Positions 16,736 to 26,037 of a DNA stretch of 64,000 bases are shown in pieces. The number at the start of each line of letters is the position of its first letter. Positions within the stretch are counted from its first letter, which is position 1. A program made the position numbers and the translations under genes. The notes below the pieces were generated by a model that worked only from the letters and a program-made list of their open reading frames with translations, did not search any database and was not told the origin of the DNA. Source of the stretch: Dysgonamonadaceae bacterium (GTDB taxonomy: Bacteria; Bacteroidota; Bacteroidia; Bacteroidales; Azobacteroidaceae); contig JAITQA010000083.1 of the NCBI GenBank assembly GCA_031289145.1, positions 1-64,000 of the forward strand. The letters run 5' to 3'.

Positions 16736-19354
16736 TTATTCGTCTCTTCCGCCACGTCCTTGCGGCGCATTGCCTGTTGCGGCCGGATTACCGTTTTCCG
16801 GACTAAAGAAAGTCGGCGCCGTCAGCGTGGCTGCATTGATTCTGTTTCCGAAAAATACCGCATTGGCTGTTAGTTTGTTCGTGCCATACCAGATGCCGCG
16901 GAAATTAGGATTTACGGTGTAAGCGATGATACGTCCCTGACCCGAACGGAAGCCCAGAACGACCGGCGTATTTGCCAGCGATTCTGCTACACGCGGCAAT
17001 ACATTGCCCGATAACAGCGGCTTAGCCGCATAAACGACCGGTGTACTCGAACTGTTCGATAAGGGTTTCACTATCAGACTGCTGTTTTTGAAAACCGGTA
17101 AGTTGCGATTGGAATATCCCCATAACAAGGGATGCGTAAGATCGACTTGTGTCTTGAAAATTACGCCCGCTATGCCTTCGGCCCTTGAAGCAATGCCGAA
17201 GCCTTCATACGTTCCCCGGTAGTTATTTGCACTTCTCACCGATTCGACATTTGCAAGTCTTGCCTGAACAAAGGTACTGATTGCTCCTTCAAACCCTATC
17301 AAGGTATTACCGGCGTCGACCCAGTCCCTGAGTTTTTCGGCTTCGGCGGCGGATAAGCTGCTTGCGCCGGGAAGAATCAAGACGTTGTACAGGTTGAGAT
17401 TTATCCGGCTTATATTTTCAATCAGGGATACCGGAATCCGGTACCGTTGGTCGAACAAATGCCAGACTTCTCCGGCGCTCCCTGTCGCCAAAACGGCAAT
17501 GCGAGGCTTAACCACTGTGCCGAAGCTGCTGCTGCCCAAATTGTGACCGCTTGTAAAACCGGAACTTATGGAATAGACGTCAATGGCATCTTCTTTATTG
17601 ATTGTATCTATAATCTTATAGATTTCATCTATTGATTTTTGTTGATAAACCGTTCCGAGCGGAATGAGTATCGTACCCCGGGAAAATTTTCTGCCTTCGG
17701 CCGTGAAAACGTCTTCCGACACTTTGACGAAAATACCGGCATCCAACAAACGGTACAAAGCGCGTGGCGCGTAATATCCATCCCATTCGAACAGGTAGGC
17801 GTAAGCGTTTTTATTGCCTGTAAATTTCCCTTGCGGCCATTGATTAAATTCGAATTTTTCGCCCAGAAGGGAAGCGTTGTAGTTGGCAACACCCAGTATG
17901 GAATAGTCAAGATTGAAAGCAAAAGGAATTGTCCAGCCGGTAATGTCGTAGGAAAGGCTGTCCTTGTATTCTTCTCTGATTTCGAATAAAGCGTGAACCA
18001 AGCGGTGTTGCGACTGATTCAGCGGGACTACGTAACTGCTTTGTGCGCTGTATTTTTTACCGTCGGCTTCGAAATCTTTGGCCAATTTGTAAATTTCGAT
18101 ATTGTTTCTTTTGACGATTTCGGCCAGCCGGTAAACGGCAGCTTTATCGGTAGGAGAACCGAAGATGTACGCTTTTACCTTATCGTTTCGGGCATCGTCG
18201 GAAGCTTGTTTGAAATACCATTTCTGGTAATCCAGCAAATCTTTCTTCAGGACATGACTGCCGCGGATGGTGGCAAGGCCTGCAGTTAATTGGTTACGTA
18301 TGGCCAATTGGAAAGTGAGTGTTCCGTTGGAACTTGCCTGAACAAAACCTCTCGAACTGGGCTGTTCCCAAAGGATGGCGATACCGCCGTGAAAATCAAG
18401 ATATTCACGGCCTCTCCCCGGATAATAATCGTCGTAATTTTCGGCCGAGAAATAGAGCAGTCCCTGTTTATCAAAGGCTGGGGCATAATATTCTTCGGCT
18501 AATTTTTTAATAAAATCCTGGGCTTGGTCGGGAATAAGCGGATGAACACGGGTCGGTTCACCGGGTGAAAAATGGTAATTGGCATTTGTTCCCTGTTCGT
18601 GTGCATCGGCGTAAACGTTTGGTCTCCATTCGATTAAAGCGGAAATACGCGCCTGGGATTCCGGTTGTTGCAGATTGAGCCAGTCGCGATTGAGGTCGAA
18701 CCAATAGTGATTGCCACGGCCACCAGGCCATGCTTCAGAATGTTCTATTTCCTGCGTGTCGTCGTTGGGAATAAAACTTTTGTGGGAATTGACCCATTCG
18801 GTAAAGCGGCTGAATCCATCGGGATTGATCACCGGGTCTACAAAAATCACCGATTCATTGAGCCATTTCAAAGTTTCCGCGTCTTTGGCTGCGGCAAGAT
18901 GGTAGATGAGCAGGATAGCGGCGTTGGCTCCGCTCGCCTCGTTTCCGTGGATGCTATGCCCCAGCCAGGTGAAAATCGGTAAATTGCTTGTATTAACGGT
19001 TCCGGAAACCGATGGATCGGAGAGTTTCAGGTGTTCCGTTTTGATTTGTTCCAGATTTTTCTGGTTTTCGGGCGAACTGATTATCAACAAATATAGAGGG
19101 CGCTGTTCGTGAGAATAACCATATTGCAACAATTTCACCCTGTCAGATGCCGCGTCGACCGCTTTGATATAGTTTACAATCTGTTCGTGGGAAGCGTGCC
19201 AATCTCCCACCTGGTAGCCGAGTACGGATTCCGGGGTCGGAATTTTTTTGTCGTAACCGGCGCTCTGGGGTAAATAGTAGTTGAGTCCGACGTTTTGCGC
19301 CGATAGCATGTTCCAACCGAATATGAATAAGATAAAGACAATGTATTGTTTCAT
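16736..19354 (-). CDS. Secreted M14-family zinc carboxypeptidase-like protein (second paralogue)
   Basis: The chosen ATG at 19354 gives 872 residues with a standard signal peptide (MKQYIVFILFIFGWNMLSAQ). An upstream in-frame ATG at 19435 adds 27 residues that read through a REP-like hairpin and is unlikely. The zinc motif is GHSIHGNEAS, followed by VDPVINPDGFSRF and DLNRDWLN. The C-terminal half has a class I amidotransferase-like fold signature (NVLILPGASSLSAAEAEKL). It follows the cyanophycinase-like gene after 111 bp in the same direction. Likely role: release of amino acids from extracellular or periplasmic peptides. Confidence 0.88.
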   Translation of the reverse strand: MKQYIVFILFIFGWNMLSAQNVGLNYYLPQSAGYDKKIPTPESVLGYQVGDWHASHEQIVNYIKAVDAASDRVKLLQYGYSHEQRPLYLLIISSPENQKNLEQIKTEHLKLSDPSVSGTVNTSNLPIFTWLGHSIHGNEASGANAAILLIYHLAAAKDAETLKWLNESVIFVDPVINPDGFSRFTEWVNSHKSFIPNDDTQEIEHSEAWPGGRGNHYWFDLNRDWLNLQQPESQARISALIEWRPNVYADAHEQGTNANYHFSPGEPTRVHPLIPDQAQDFIKKLAEEYYAPAFDKQGLLYFSAENYDDYYPGRGREYLDFHGGIAILWEQPSSRGFVQASSNGTLTFQLAIRNQLTAGLATIRGSHVLKKDLLDYQKWYFKQASDDARNDKVKAYIFGSPTDKAAVYRLAEIVKRNNIEIYKLAKDFEADGKKYSAQSSYVVPLNQSQHRLVHALFEIREEYKDSLSYDITGWTIPFAFNLDYSILGVANYNASLLGEKFEFNQWPQGKFTGNKNAYAYLFEWDGYYAPRALYRLLDAGIFVKVSEDVFTAEGRKFSRGTILIPLGTVYQQKSIDEIYKIIDTINKEDAIDVYSISSGFTSGHNLGSSSFGTVVKPRIAVLATGSAGEVWHLFDQRYRIPVSLIENISRINLNLYNVLILPGASSLSAAEAEKLRDWVDAGNTLIGFEGAISTFVQARLANVESVRSANNYRGTYEGFGIASRAEGIAGVIFKTQVDLTHPLLWGYSNRNLPVFKNSSLIVKPLSNSSSTPVVYAAKPLLSGNVLPRVAESLANTPVVLGFRSGQGRIIAYTVNPNFRGIWYGTNKLTANAVFFGNRINAATLTAPTFFSPENGNPAATGNAPQGRGGRDE

Positions 19355-19365
19355 ACGAAAAGAAC

Positions 19366-19392
19366 CGTCATTGCAGGCTTGACCCGCAATCC
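19366..19392. repeat. REP-like intergenic hairpin
   Basis: CGTCATTGCAGGCTTGACCCGCAATCC contains TTGCAGG and CCCGCAA arms around CTTGA, with one wobble pair. The form resembles short palindromic intergenic repeats of the 'attgcgggcttgacccgcaat' kind. Only this copy was seen in the window. It lies between the cyanophycinase-like gene and the M14 gene and argues against the longer M14 start. Confidence 0.4.
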
Positions 19393-19465
19393 CCTTTTCA
19401 TCCTCTTGGGCATAAGTGTAAAATGTCTGTTTCATTTGAGTATAAAAAATTATTGATACGACAAT

Positions 19466-21376
19466 CTATTTCGCTGCAGGATCAGGGACTGTTCCTTCCG
19501 GTCTTCTTCTGGGAATATCAATCACTTTCCGGTTGGCCAGGTCGTATTTTTGTCCCTTATACAAAAAGAAGAACGGTCCGTTGGAAGCGGTGTAATCTTC
19601 CCGTTTATTGTCGACAACATGGGCGTTGTTTCCTTTCCCTGTAATCGTGTTATAATCGTAAATAGCGGCATACGAATTGCCGATCACTTCCAATGTGTCG
19701 CGTTGGACAAGAATTGCCGCTGTCTCATCTAAGCCGATACCAATCAGTTCAGGTGAATTTCCGATAAAATCAACCAGATCAAATTCCCGGTTTCTCCGCA
19801 AAAGATGCTGGTCAATCACCGAATTTTTCAGGAATCCCAAACCCTGGGTATGGTCGCCGATTAAGATATGCGGACCTTCCGTATCCCCTCTCCAGAGAAA
19901 AGAGCCTTGAATGGACGCACCTGCCGACCCGCCGATAATAACGCCTCCCCGGTCAAGCACATCCAAAAAGGCCTGATGGGTAAGCGTGTTGAGGTATGCA
20001 TCCGCTGTATGCCATTGACGGCCGCCTTCAAAATACACGCCGGTAGCATTTTTCAGGGGTTCGATGAATTCTTCGCTATTGGCTATTTCCAGATTTTTCG
20101 TATGCAAGGTTGTTACATTCTCAATGCCGAATCGACGTTTGATTCCTTCTGCAGTACGGTTTCTCAAAGCCGCCGAATCACCGGCTGCCGCCGTGATAAC
20201 CACAATATTGGCTTTTTCCTTTCCTCCGGCTAATTCTAAAAATTTTTCCCAGACTTCGGGCGTAAAGCCGCTACCGGCAATAATCAAGGATCCTTTTTCC
20301 GGCCCATGTCGGGTATCCGATTTTTTTATCGTAATAGGAGATACACGCGCAAATGCTTCCGAAGAACGGGCAGGCGCTGTAACGGACTGAAGATTCTGTC
20401 CATGGACAGGCTCCTGTGTCTGCAACGAATCGCGGGCAGGAGGGGTGCCGTTGAACGTTCTCGGCGGTAAAGGTATCACTTTCCGGTTCGCCAGATCATA
20501 TTTCTGTCCTTCATGCAAAAAGAAGAATGGCCCGTTGGAAGCGGTGTAATCCTCCCTGCGGTTGTCGATAACGTGCTGGTTATTCCCTTTTCCGATAATT
20601 GTATTGTAGTCATAAATAACGGCGTACGATTCTCCAATCACTTCTAATGTGTCACGTTGAACCAGAACGGCCGTTCTTTCATCTAAGCCGATACCGATAA
20701 AATCAGGCGCTTTCCGGATAAACTCAACCAAATCAAATTCCCGATTTCTTCGCAGCAAGTGCTGGTCGATTGCCGATTTTTTCAGGAAACCCAAGCCTTG
20801 GGTATGGTCGCCGACCAAAATATGCGGCCCGGCCGTATCTCCTCGCCATAGAAAAGAACCTTGTATGGATGCGCCCGCCGATCCGCCGATGATAACACCT
20901 CCACGGTTAAGCACATCCAAAAAAGCCTGATGCGTTTTTGTATTCAGATACGAGTCGGCTGTACGCCATTGGCGGCCGCCTTCGAAAAAGACGGCTGTCG
21001 CTCTTTTCAAGGGTTCGATAAATTCATCGCTATTGGCTTCAACCAAACTTTTGGTATGTAAAACCGTTACGTCTTCCACACCATATTGTTCCTTGAGCCG
21101 ATCGGCCGACCGGGTGCTGAAGGCAGCCGAATCGCCGATAGCAGCCGTGATGACGACAATATGGGCATTCTCTTTCCCTCCGGCCAATTCCAGGAATTTT
21201 TCCTGAATTTTAGGCGTTGAGCCTCCGCCCCCGACGATAATCAAGGATCCCTTTTCCGGTCCATGCCGGGTTTCCGATTTCGTTACTGTAATGGGCGCCG
21301 GTTGGGCAGATAAGGAATAACTTGTTACTGCCAGTATGGCAACGGATATAAATATAAAAATATTCTTTTTCATCAT
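19466..21376 (-). CDS. Secreted cyanophycinase-like protein with two tandem S51 domains
   Basis: A signal peptide (about residues 1-25, ending SLSAQ) precedes two peptidase S51 domains at about residues 28-320 and 349-630. Each has GGSAGASIQGSFLWRGDT with the nucleophile serine, FEGGRQW, VGDHTQGLGFL or IGDHTQGLGFL, and DQHLLRRNREFDL with the probable catalytic histidine. Each also ends in YTASNGPFFFL. The copies are highly similar, so the duplication looks fairly recent, and both keep their catalytic motifs. Cyanophycinases cut cyanophycin into beta-Asp-Arg dipeptides, but S51 enzymes also include aspartyl dipeptidases and uncharacterised secreted forms, so the substrate is open. It follows susD by 28 bp. 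The second ATG at 21373 is an equal start. Confidence 0.88.
   Translation of the reverse strand: MMKKNIFIFISVAILAVTSYSLSAQPAPITVTKSETRHGPEKGSLIIVGGGGSTPKIQEKFLELAGGKENAHIVVITAAIGDSAAFSTRSADRLKEQYGVEDVTVLHTKSLVEANSDEFIEPLKRATAVFFEGGRQWRTADSYLNTKTHQAFLDVLNRGGVIIGGSAGASIQGSFLWRGDTAGPHILVGDHTQGLGFLKKSAIDQHLLRRNREFDLVEFIRKAPDFIGIGLDERTAVLVQRDTLEVIGESYAVIYDYNTIIGKGNNQHVIDNRREDYTASNGPFFFLHEGQKYDLANRKVIPLPPRTFNGTPPARDSLQTQEPVHGQNLQSVTAPARSSEAFARVSPITIKKSDTRHGPEKGSLIIAGSGFTPEVWEKFLELAGGKEKANIVVITAAAGDSAALRNRTAEGIKRRFGIENVTTLHTKNLEIANSEEFIEPLKNATGVYFEGGRQWHTADAYLNTLTHQAFLDVLDRGGVIIGGSAGASIQGSFLWRGDTEGPHILIGDHTQGLGFLKNSVIDQHLLRRNREFDLVDFIGNSPELIGIGLDETAAILVQRDTLEVIGNSYAAIYDYNTITGKGNNAHVVDNKREDYTASNGPFFFLYKGQKYDLANRKVIDIPRRRPEGTVPDPAAK
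19501..21295 (-). repeat. Intragenic tandem duplication of the S51 domain (period about 963 bp)
   Basis: The block around 21252-21285 (+ strand, ccggtccatgccgggttt) recurs at 20290-20323 (ccggcccatgtcgggtat), and corresponding blocks repeat through both halves with about 962-963 bp spacing. This encodes two near-identical domains within one open frame. A linker of about 30 residues, rich in Pro, Gln and Ser, separates them. Confidence 0.8.
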
Positions 21377-21404
21377 TCTTAATTTCTAATTATTATTTGA
21401 TTTA

Positions 21405-22850
21405 TCAATAACCCGGATTATTCTCCGTAATATTCGGGTTGGCGTCAATCTCTCCCTGCGGAATGGCTTGTATTCTCCGGTGATCGGTGAGCGATACATA
21501 CTCGTAAGTATTGTAACTGAATGGTTGTTTCGGACGAACAATCTCCAGATTAAGCCTTGTAAGGTCGAACAAGCGAAGTCCTTCAAATGCCAGTTCTTTC
21601 CTTCTTTCGTTCACGATATCGTCTATCAGTTGTTGTCCGCTGGAGGTGTATCCGCCGAAAGCCGGGTCGCGCAATTGGACAAGTTGATTCAGATAGAGCC
21701 GGGCGTTCACTTCGTCATTTGTTCGGGCGTAAGCCTCTGCCAGTGTCAGTATAACTTCCGCATACCGGATGATTTTTATTTCATCTCGGTCGCTGTTGCT
21801 ACTGTTAGGATATTTGTTTACGACAAAGGCTTTTTGTGAATTTCCTCTACGTGTGCCGTCTATTATCAAGTTCCTTCTGATATCGGTTTCAGTGTACAAT
21901 TGATACACTTCTGCATTTGATAATAAATCCCCATAACCTGTTTGATTATACATCCAATCCAATCCGTTACCGCCATTATTGCTGGTAACGCTCATGTTGA
22001 GTTCCCAAATTGTTTCCACTTTACTTGTCGATGATGTATAACTTGACCAATAAGCAGAGAAAGCGCTTGGTGTGGCTGCTAATGTGTAACCGCCGTTTTT
22101 TACGACTTCCAGCGCGGCGTCCTTTGCCTTTTGATAATCGCCCTTGTATAAATAAGCCCTGGCCTGGATGGCTTTTGCTGCATATTTGGCAATGTAATTT
22201 GAGTTTACGCCATGATATTTTGAGATGGCAGTTGTATTTGATAATAACAGAAAAGCGTTGTCCAAATCTGCAATAATTTGCTCATAAACTTCAGCGACCG
22301 TACTTCGGGACGGCTTATTATAGGGTCCCGTTAAGTAGGTTGGAATAGTGACAATGGGTACCCCCGGCGCATTGGGATTCAAGGTATGAGGAGCGCCGAA
22401 GAAATTAACCAGTACCAAGTAAGCCAAACCTCTTATCGCGTATGCTTCTCCTTTTATCTGGTCAACTGCCTCTCCGGAAGGTAAATCGGTAGCGATGATC
22501 CGATTGGCCTGCAGAATAACATAATATCCTTGCGACCAGATGCCCGACGAAGTTGCGCTGTTTTGAGAAAAAGTATAGGCATTGTCGGTCAGGAACCGGC
22601 CGTAATTGGAAGAACTGATAAAGTCGTTATCAGCCAACAAATCGCCCAATATATGTACGTCCCGTCCCAGAAAAGAGGAACTTTTTGTTGCCGAATATAA
22701 ACCGTTCACTGCGTCCGCCAAATCATTAATCGTTTTTATGGAAGTGGCGGCATCCACTGAGGTGGATGGAAATTGTTCCAAAAATTCTTCACCGCAGGAT
22801 GTAAAAATCAACAGACCTGCTATCAATATGTTCAATATTTTTGTTTTCAT
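21405..22850 (-). CDS. SusD/RagB-family outer-membrane lipoprotein
   Basis: Surface ligand-binding partner of the SusC-type porin encoded directly upstream. A lipoprotein signal peptide ends in LLIFTSCGEE, with the lipobox cysteine near residue 20. Tetratricopeptide-like helices and the conserved C-terminal SusD segment (DDIVNERRKELAFEGLRLFDLTRL) are visible. The length of 481 residues is typical. It starts 15 bp after susC. The cyanophycinase-like gene follows after 28 bp, so a peptide rather than glycan ligand is plausible. Confidence 0.94.
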   Translation of the reverse strand: MKTKILNILIAGLLIFTSCGEEFLEQFPSTSVDAATSIKTINDLADAVNGLYSATKSSSFLGRDVHILGDLLADNDFISSSNYGRFLTDNAYTFSQNSATSSGIWSQGYYVILQANRIIATDLPSGEAVDQIKGEAYAIRGLAYLVLVNFFGAPHTLNPNAPGVPIVTIPTYLTGPYNKPSRSTVAEVYEQIIADLDNAFLLLSNTTAISKYHGVNSNYIAKYAAKAIQARAYLYKGDYQKAKDAALEVVKNGGYTLAATPSAFSAYWSSYTSSTSKVETIWELNMSVTSNNGGNGLDWMYNQTGYGDLLSNAEVYQLYTETDIRRNLIIDGTRRGNSQKAFVVNKYPNSSNSDRDEIKIIRYAEVILTLAEAYARTNDEVNARLYLNQLVQLRDPAFGGYTSSGQQLIDDIVNERRKELAFEGLRLFDLTRLNLEIVRPKQPFSYNTYEYVSLTDHRRIQAIPQGEIDANPNITENNPGY

Positions 22851-22865
22851 TTGTACCTATATTTA

Positions 22866-25800
22866 TTAAAGTTCTACACTTAAACCGACCGTATAAATTC
22901 TGTAAATCGGAATACTTACATTGCCTGATTCCGGATCGAACGGCAATTTTTCATCGAAAGTTTTTGTGAAAAGATTGGTTGCACGTCCGTATAACCGGAG
23001 TTTTCTGACTCCGGGAATCAAATGTTTTATGCTTCTCAACTTAATCAAATCATAGCCAATCGTAACATTTTTCAACCGGATAAAAGAACCGTCGTATAAA
23101 AACCTTGAGGAGAAAGAGTTTGAATTGGCTTGTGTGCCACCCGCAGCGATGTATTTGGGAACATCCGTAATCTGTCCGGGGGTTGTCCAACGGTTCCAAT
23201 ACTCTCGCTGGTATTTATTGAAAGTATAGTAAGCGCCATCGTAAAAACGGGTTGACCAACTGTCAATGATATAATTTCCGAAATTAAAATAAATATCGCC
23301 GCTTAAACTGATTCCCTTGTATTCAAAGGTATTTGTAAATCCGCCGAAATATTTGGGCGACGCCGATTTATAGGGGACACGTTCAGCAGCGTTGTAATCA
23401 GTTGTCGTCTCCGACTTGGTTCCATCGGTGTACCACAAAGCCGTACCGTTGTCGGGATTAACGCCTGCATAAAGGCGCGTGTAATAAGTATAATAATCGT
23501 AACCTTTATCCAAATAATAGCTTCCGTTGGCTCCGGAGGCTTTGCCTAATTCCGTAACTTCGTTCTTGTTGAATGAAATATTGAAATTACTGGCCCAGGA
23601 GAATTTTTTGGACCTCAGAATATCTGCTCTGAATGTCAATTCAAGGCCTCTGTTCTGCATTGCCCCGGAATTGGCGTATGGAACGGAAGAAAAGCCGGTA
23701 GTTCTTGAAAGAGAAACCGATTGAATTAATCCGTCGATATTGTTTACATAAAAATCGGGCGTGATAATTAAGCGGTTATTGAAAAATCCAAAATCGGCGC
23801 CGATGTCAAATTTTTTCTGTTTCTCCCAAGTCAAGTCCGGATTGCCGATAGTGCCGTAATTCTGTCCGTTTCCGTTGGTATAATTCGACCCGTACGATGA
23901 CAAAGGCATTGCTGCATAATTGGATATGCCTTGTGCATTACCTGTGGTTCCATACGAAGTGTGAAACCTTGCACTGGAGAGTATTTTCTGTTTATCGAAA
24001 AATTCTTCTTCGTCAATATTCCAGGCTCCACCGACCGACCAAAAACTGCCATATCGATTATTCGCTCCGAATACCGAAGAACCATCCCTTCTGTAAGAAC
24101 CGCTTAAGGAATACTTGTCTTTGTAATTGGTTCCGATCCTCGAATATACGGATGAAAAAGAATAGCCGGAACGACTTGAAGATGCACCCGTAATGGTGGC
24201 TGCGTTCGATAAGACAATGAGTGACGGCTGTGTAAGCGGAAATCCTGTTCCGGAGCCACTTAAACTGAGTGTTCCGGATTGTTGCGCTTCATAACCGACA
24301 ATAGCCGTTATGTAGGATGAATCTTCATTTCCCAAGAAATTATAGCGATAATCCAATTGATTCCTGGTTAGCCAGTTAGAAGTTCTCGAATAAGTTTGTG
24401 ACCCGGAACCTTGCGTATTCAATCCACCTCCCAGAACAGGATTGAGAAATTGGAAACTTTCCGAATTGTTATAATCAAGGCTTGCGTAAGTGGTGTAATT
24501 CAGCCTGTCCCAGATATTCCACTTTAGGCTGATATTACCCCGTCCCCTGGTCTGGTCTTGGGAACGGATATCATTTTCCGCTATAAACAGCACATTGTAA
24601 TGAGCCACATAGCCAAGATTACTGGAACTGTTCGTATTGTATGTTCCGTCTTCATTGTAGGCCAGCTGAAACGGGCGCAATATTCTTGCCGCAAAAATAG
24701 GATTTCCCCAGGAACCGGTGCCCGAATCGGGCGTGTGTTGAAATAAATTGGCGATGTTTAATCCGGCGGTAAGCGTAAATCGTTTGCCGATTTTTTGTTC
24801 CAGATTGATTAATCCGGATATTTTCCTCAAATCGGATTTCAACGTGGTGGCTTCCTGTGTGAAATATCCGGCGGAAACAAACAGTTTCGTGTTTTCATTT
24901 CCCGACCGTACCGAAACATTGTATTGTTGTTGTTTCCCCGTTTTATACACCAAATCCTGCCAGTTGTTACTCCTTCCGCTGTTAAATCCGTAACTTTCGG
25001 ATAAGTCTGCGATATCCTGTTCCGAATAAGTTCCGGCATTGCGCAGACCTTCAATAAATAATTCACTGTATTGTTGCGCATTCAAAGGTTGGCCTGCATC
25101 GGGAAACGGAACAATATTGGTGCTACCTACCTCTATATCAAAATTAACCTGCGTTTTTCCCGCTTTCCCCTTTTTAGTGGTGATGATAATGATACCGTTA
25201 GAACCTCTCGACCCGTAAATGGCGGTGGCGGCTGCATCTTTCAGTACGGTAATGTCTTCAATATCATCCTGATTGAGCGCTGTTAAAGCAGCCGAAGTGG
25301 TAATCATACCATCTATAACGAACAACGGACTTGAACTCAAAGCCAATGAACCAAGTCCCCGCAGCAATACATCCGGGCTTGCTCCCGGTTGACTGCTGGG
25401 AATCGAAATATTCAGTCCGGAAACAGCCCCTTGCAGGGATATTAAAGGCGAAGAAACCGGCTTATTCGCATTGGTAGCGCCGTTGATTACGGTTGAAGCG
25501 CCGGTATATTGTTTTCGCTCCTGGGCATAATACCCATCGGAAACAATTACGACTTCATTCAGCAGGTTGAAGTCCTCGAAAAGCGGAATATTTATTCTTT
25601 CTTCCGTCCTTTCGTAGATGTCAATTTCCTGCGGTCTATACCCCAGATAACTAACCACAATGGTCGCCGGCAACGATGATACCTTCAGTTCGAAATTTCC
25701 ATTCGTATCACTGGATATACCTTGATTGCCTTTTTCGCTTTTGAGCGAAATATTGGCGCCAATAATCACTTCGTCGGTGCGTTCATCAATCACTTTGCCG

Positions 25801-25919
25801 CGTATTGTCGTATTTTGCTGGGCAAATACCGGTGATGAAAAAATCAATAATCCAAACAAAGTTAAAAAAATAACCGGAAATCGCTTGTGATTTCCAAAAA
25901 AATAAAATAAATTTGTCAT
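22866..25919 (-). CDS. SusC/RagA-family TonB-dependent outer-membrane transporter
   Basis: The 1017-residue protein has a signal peptide, a carboxypeptidase-regulatory-like N-terminal domain (TTIRGKVIDERTDEVIIGAN), a TonB plug (LLRGLGSLALSSSPLFVIDG, VLKDAAATAIYGSRGSNGII) and a C-terminal beta barrel ending in an aromatic-poor GLSVEL. It should import substrates captured by the neighbouring SusD lipoprotein. It begins a - strand chain of susC, susD, S51, M14, thrC and symporter. Leader hairpin copy B lies 26-62 nt before its ATG. Confidence 0.95.
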   Translation of the reverse strand: MTNLFYFFGNHKRFPVIFLTLFGLLIFSSPVFAQQNTTIRGKVIDERTDEVIIGANISLKSEKGNQGISSDTNGNFELKVSSLPATIVVSYLGYRPQEIDIYERTEERINIPLFEDFNLLNEVVIVSDGYYAQERKQYTGASTVINGATNANKPVSSPLISLQGAVSGLNISIPSSQPGASPDVLLRGLGSLALSSSPLFVIDGMITTSAALTALNQDDIEDITVLKDAAATAIYGSRGSNGIIIITTKKGKAGKTQVNFDIEVGSTNIVPFPDAGQPLNAQQYSELFIEGLRNAGTYSEQDIADLSESYGFNSGRSNNWQDLVYKTGKQQQYNVSVRSGNENTKLFVSAGYFTQEATTLKSDLRKISGLINLEQKIGKRFTLTAGLNIANLFQHTPDSGTGSWGNPIFAARILRPFQLAYNEDGTYNTNSSSNLGYVAHYNVLFIAENDIRSQDQTRGRGNISLKWNIWDRLNYTTYASLDYNNSESFQFLNPVLGGGLNTQGSGSQTYSRTSNWLTRNQLDYRYNFLGNEDSSYITAIVGYEAQQSGTLSLSGSGTGFPLTQPSLIVLSNAATITGASSSRSGYSFSSVYSRIGTNYKDKYSLSGSYRRDGSSVFGANNRYGSFWSVGGAWNIDEEEFFDKQKILSSARFHTSYGTTGNAQGISNYAAMPLSSYGSNYTNGNGQNYGTIGNPDLTWEKQKKFDIGADFGFFNNRLIITPDFYVNNIDGLIQSVSLSRTTGFSSVPYANSGAMQNRGLELTFRADILRSKKFSWASNFNISFNKNEVTELGKASGANGSYYLDKGYDYYTYYTRLYAGVNPDNGTALWYTDGTKSETTTDYNAAERVPYKSASPKYFGGFTNTFEYKGISLSGDIYFNFGNYIIDSWSTRFYDGAYYTFNKYQREYWNRWTTPGQITDVPKYIAAGGTQANSNSFSSRFLYDGSFIRLKNVTIGYDLIKLRSIKHLIPGVRKLRLYGRATNLFTKTFDEKLPFDPESGNVSIPIYRIYTVGLSVEL

Positions 25920-25944
25920 GCCTAAAAGAAATTTTAGTGTGAAG

Positions 25945-26006
25945 TATCCCTCAATACCATTTGCAGTCGGAGGAGAGGGATGCTTGTTTGTTAATAGTGT
26001 TACTTA
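25945..26006 (-). promoter_or_regulatory. Repeated hairpin leader element, copy B (upstream of susC)
   Basis: On the - strand it reads TAAGTA, a spacer, TATTAACAAACAA, then ATCCCTC (25975-25981), TCCTCCGACTGCAAATGGTATT, and GAGGGAT (25946-25952). The 7-bp stem differs in sequence from copy A at 14.3 kb, while TCCTCCGA, TGGTA and the AACAAACAA flank are kept. A stem retained with changed bases supports a structured RNA. It lies 26-62 nt before the susC ATG. Confidence 0.55.
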
Positions 26007-26016
26007 TGAGATTTGT

Positions 26017-26037
26017 TAAGTGTAAAATCTACACTTA
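26017..26037. terminator. Inverted repeat at the end of the binding-like protein gene
   Basis: TAAGTGTA (26017-26024) and TACACTTA (26030-26037) form a perfect 8-bp stem with a 5-nt loop. The stop codon of the upstream gene is part of the stem. No T run follows, so it could be a weak terminator or an operator for the susC promoter. Confidence 0.35.

Noticed and set aside
19355..19435. N-terminal extension of the second M14 peptidase from an upstream ATG.
   Set aside because: It reads through a REP-like hairpin and would bury the signal peptide. The ATG at 19354 gives a normal secreted protein.
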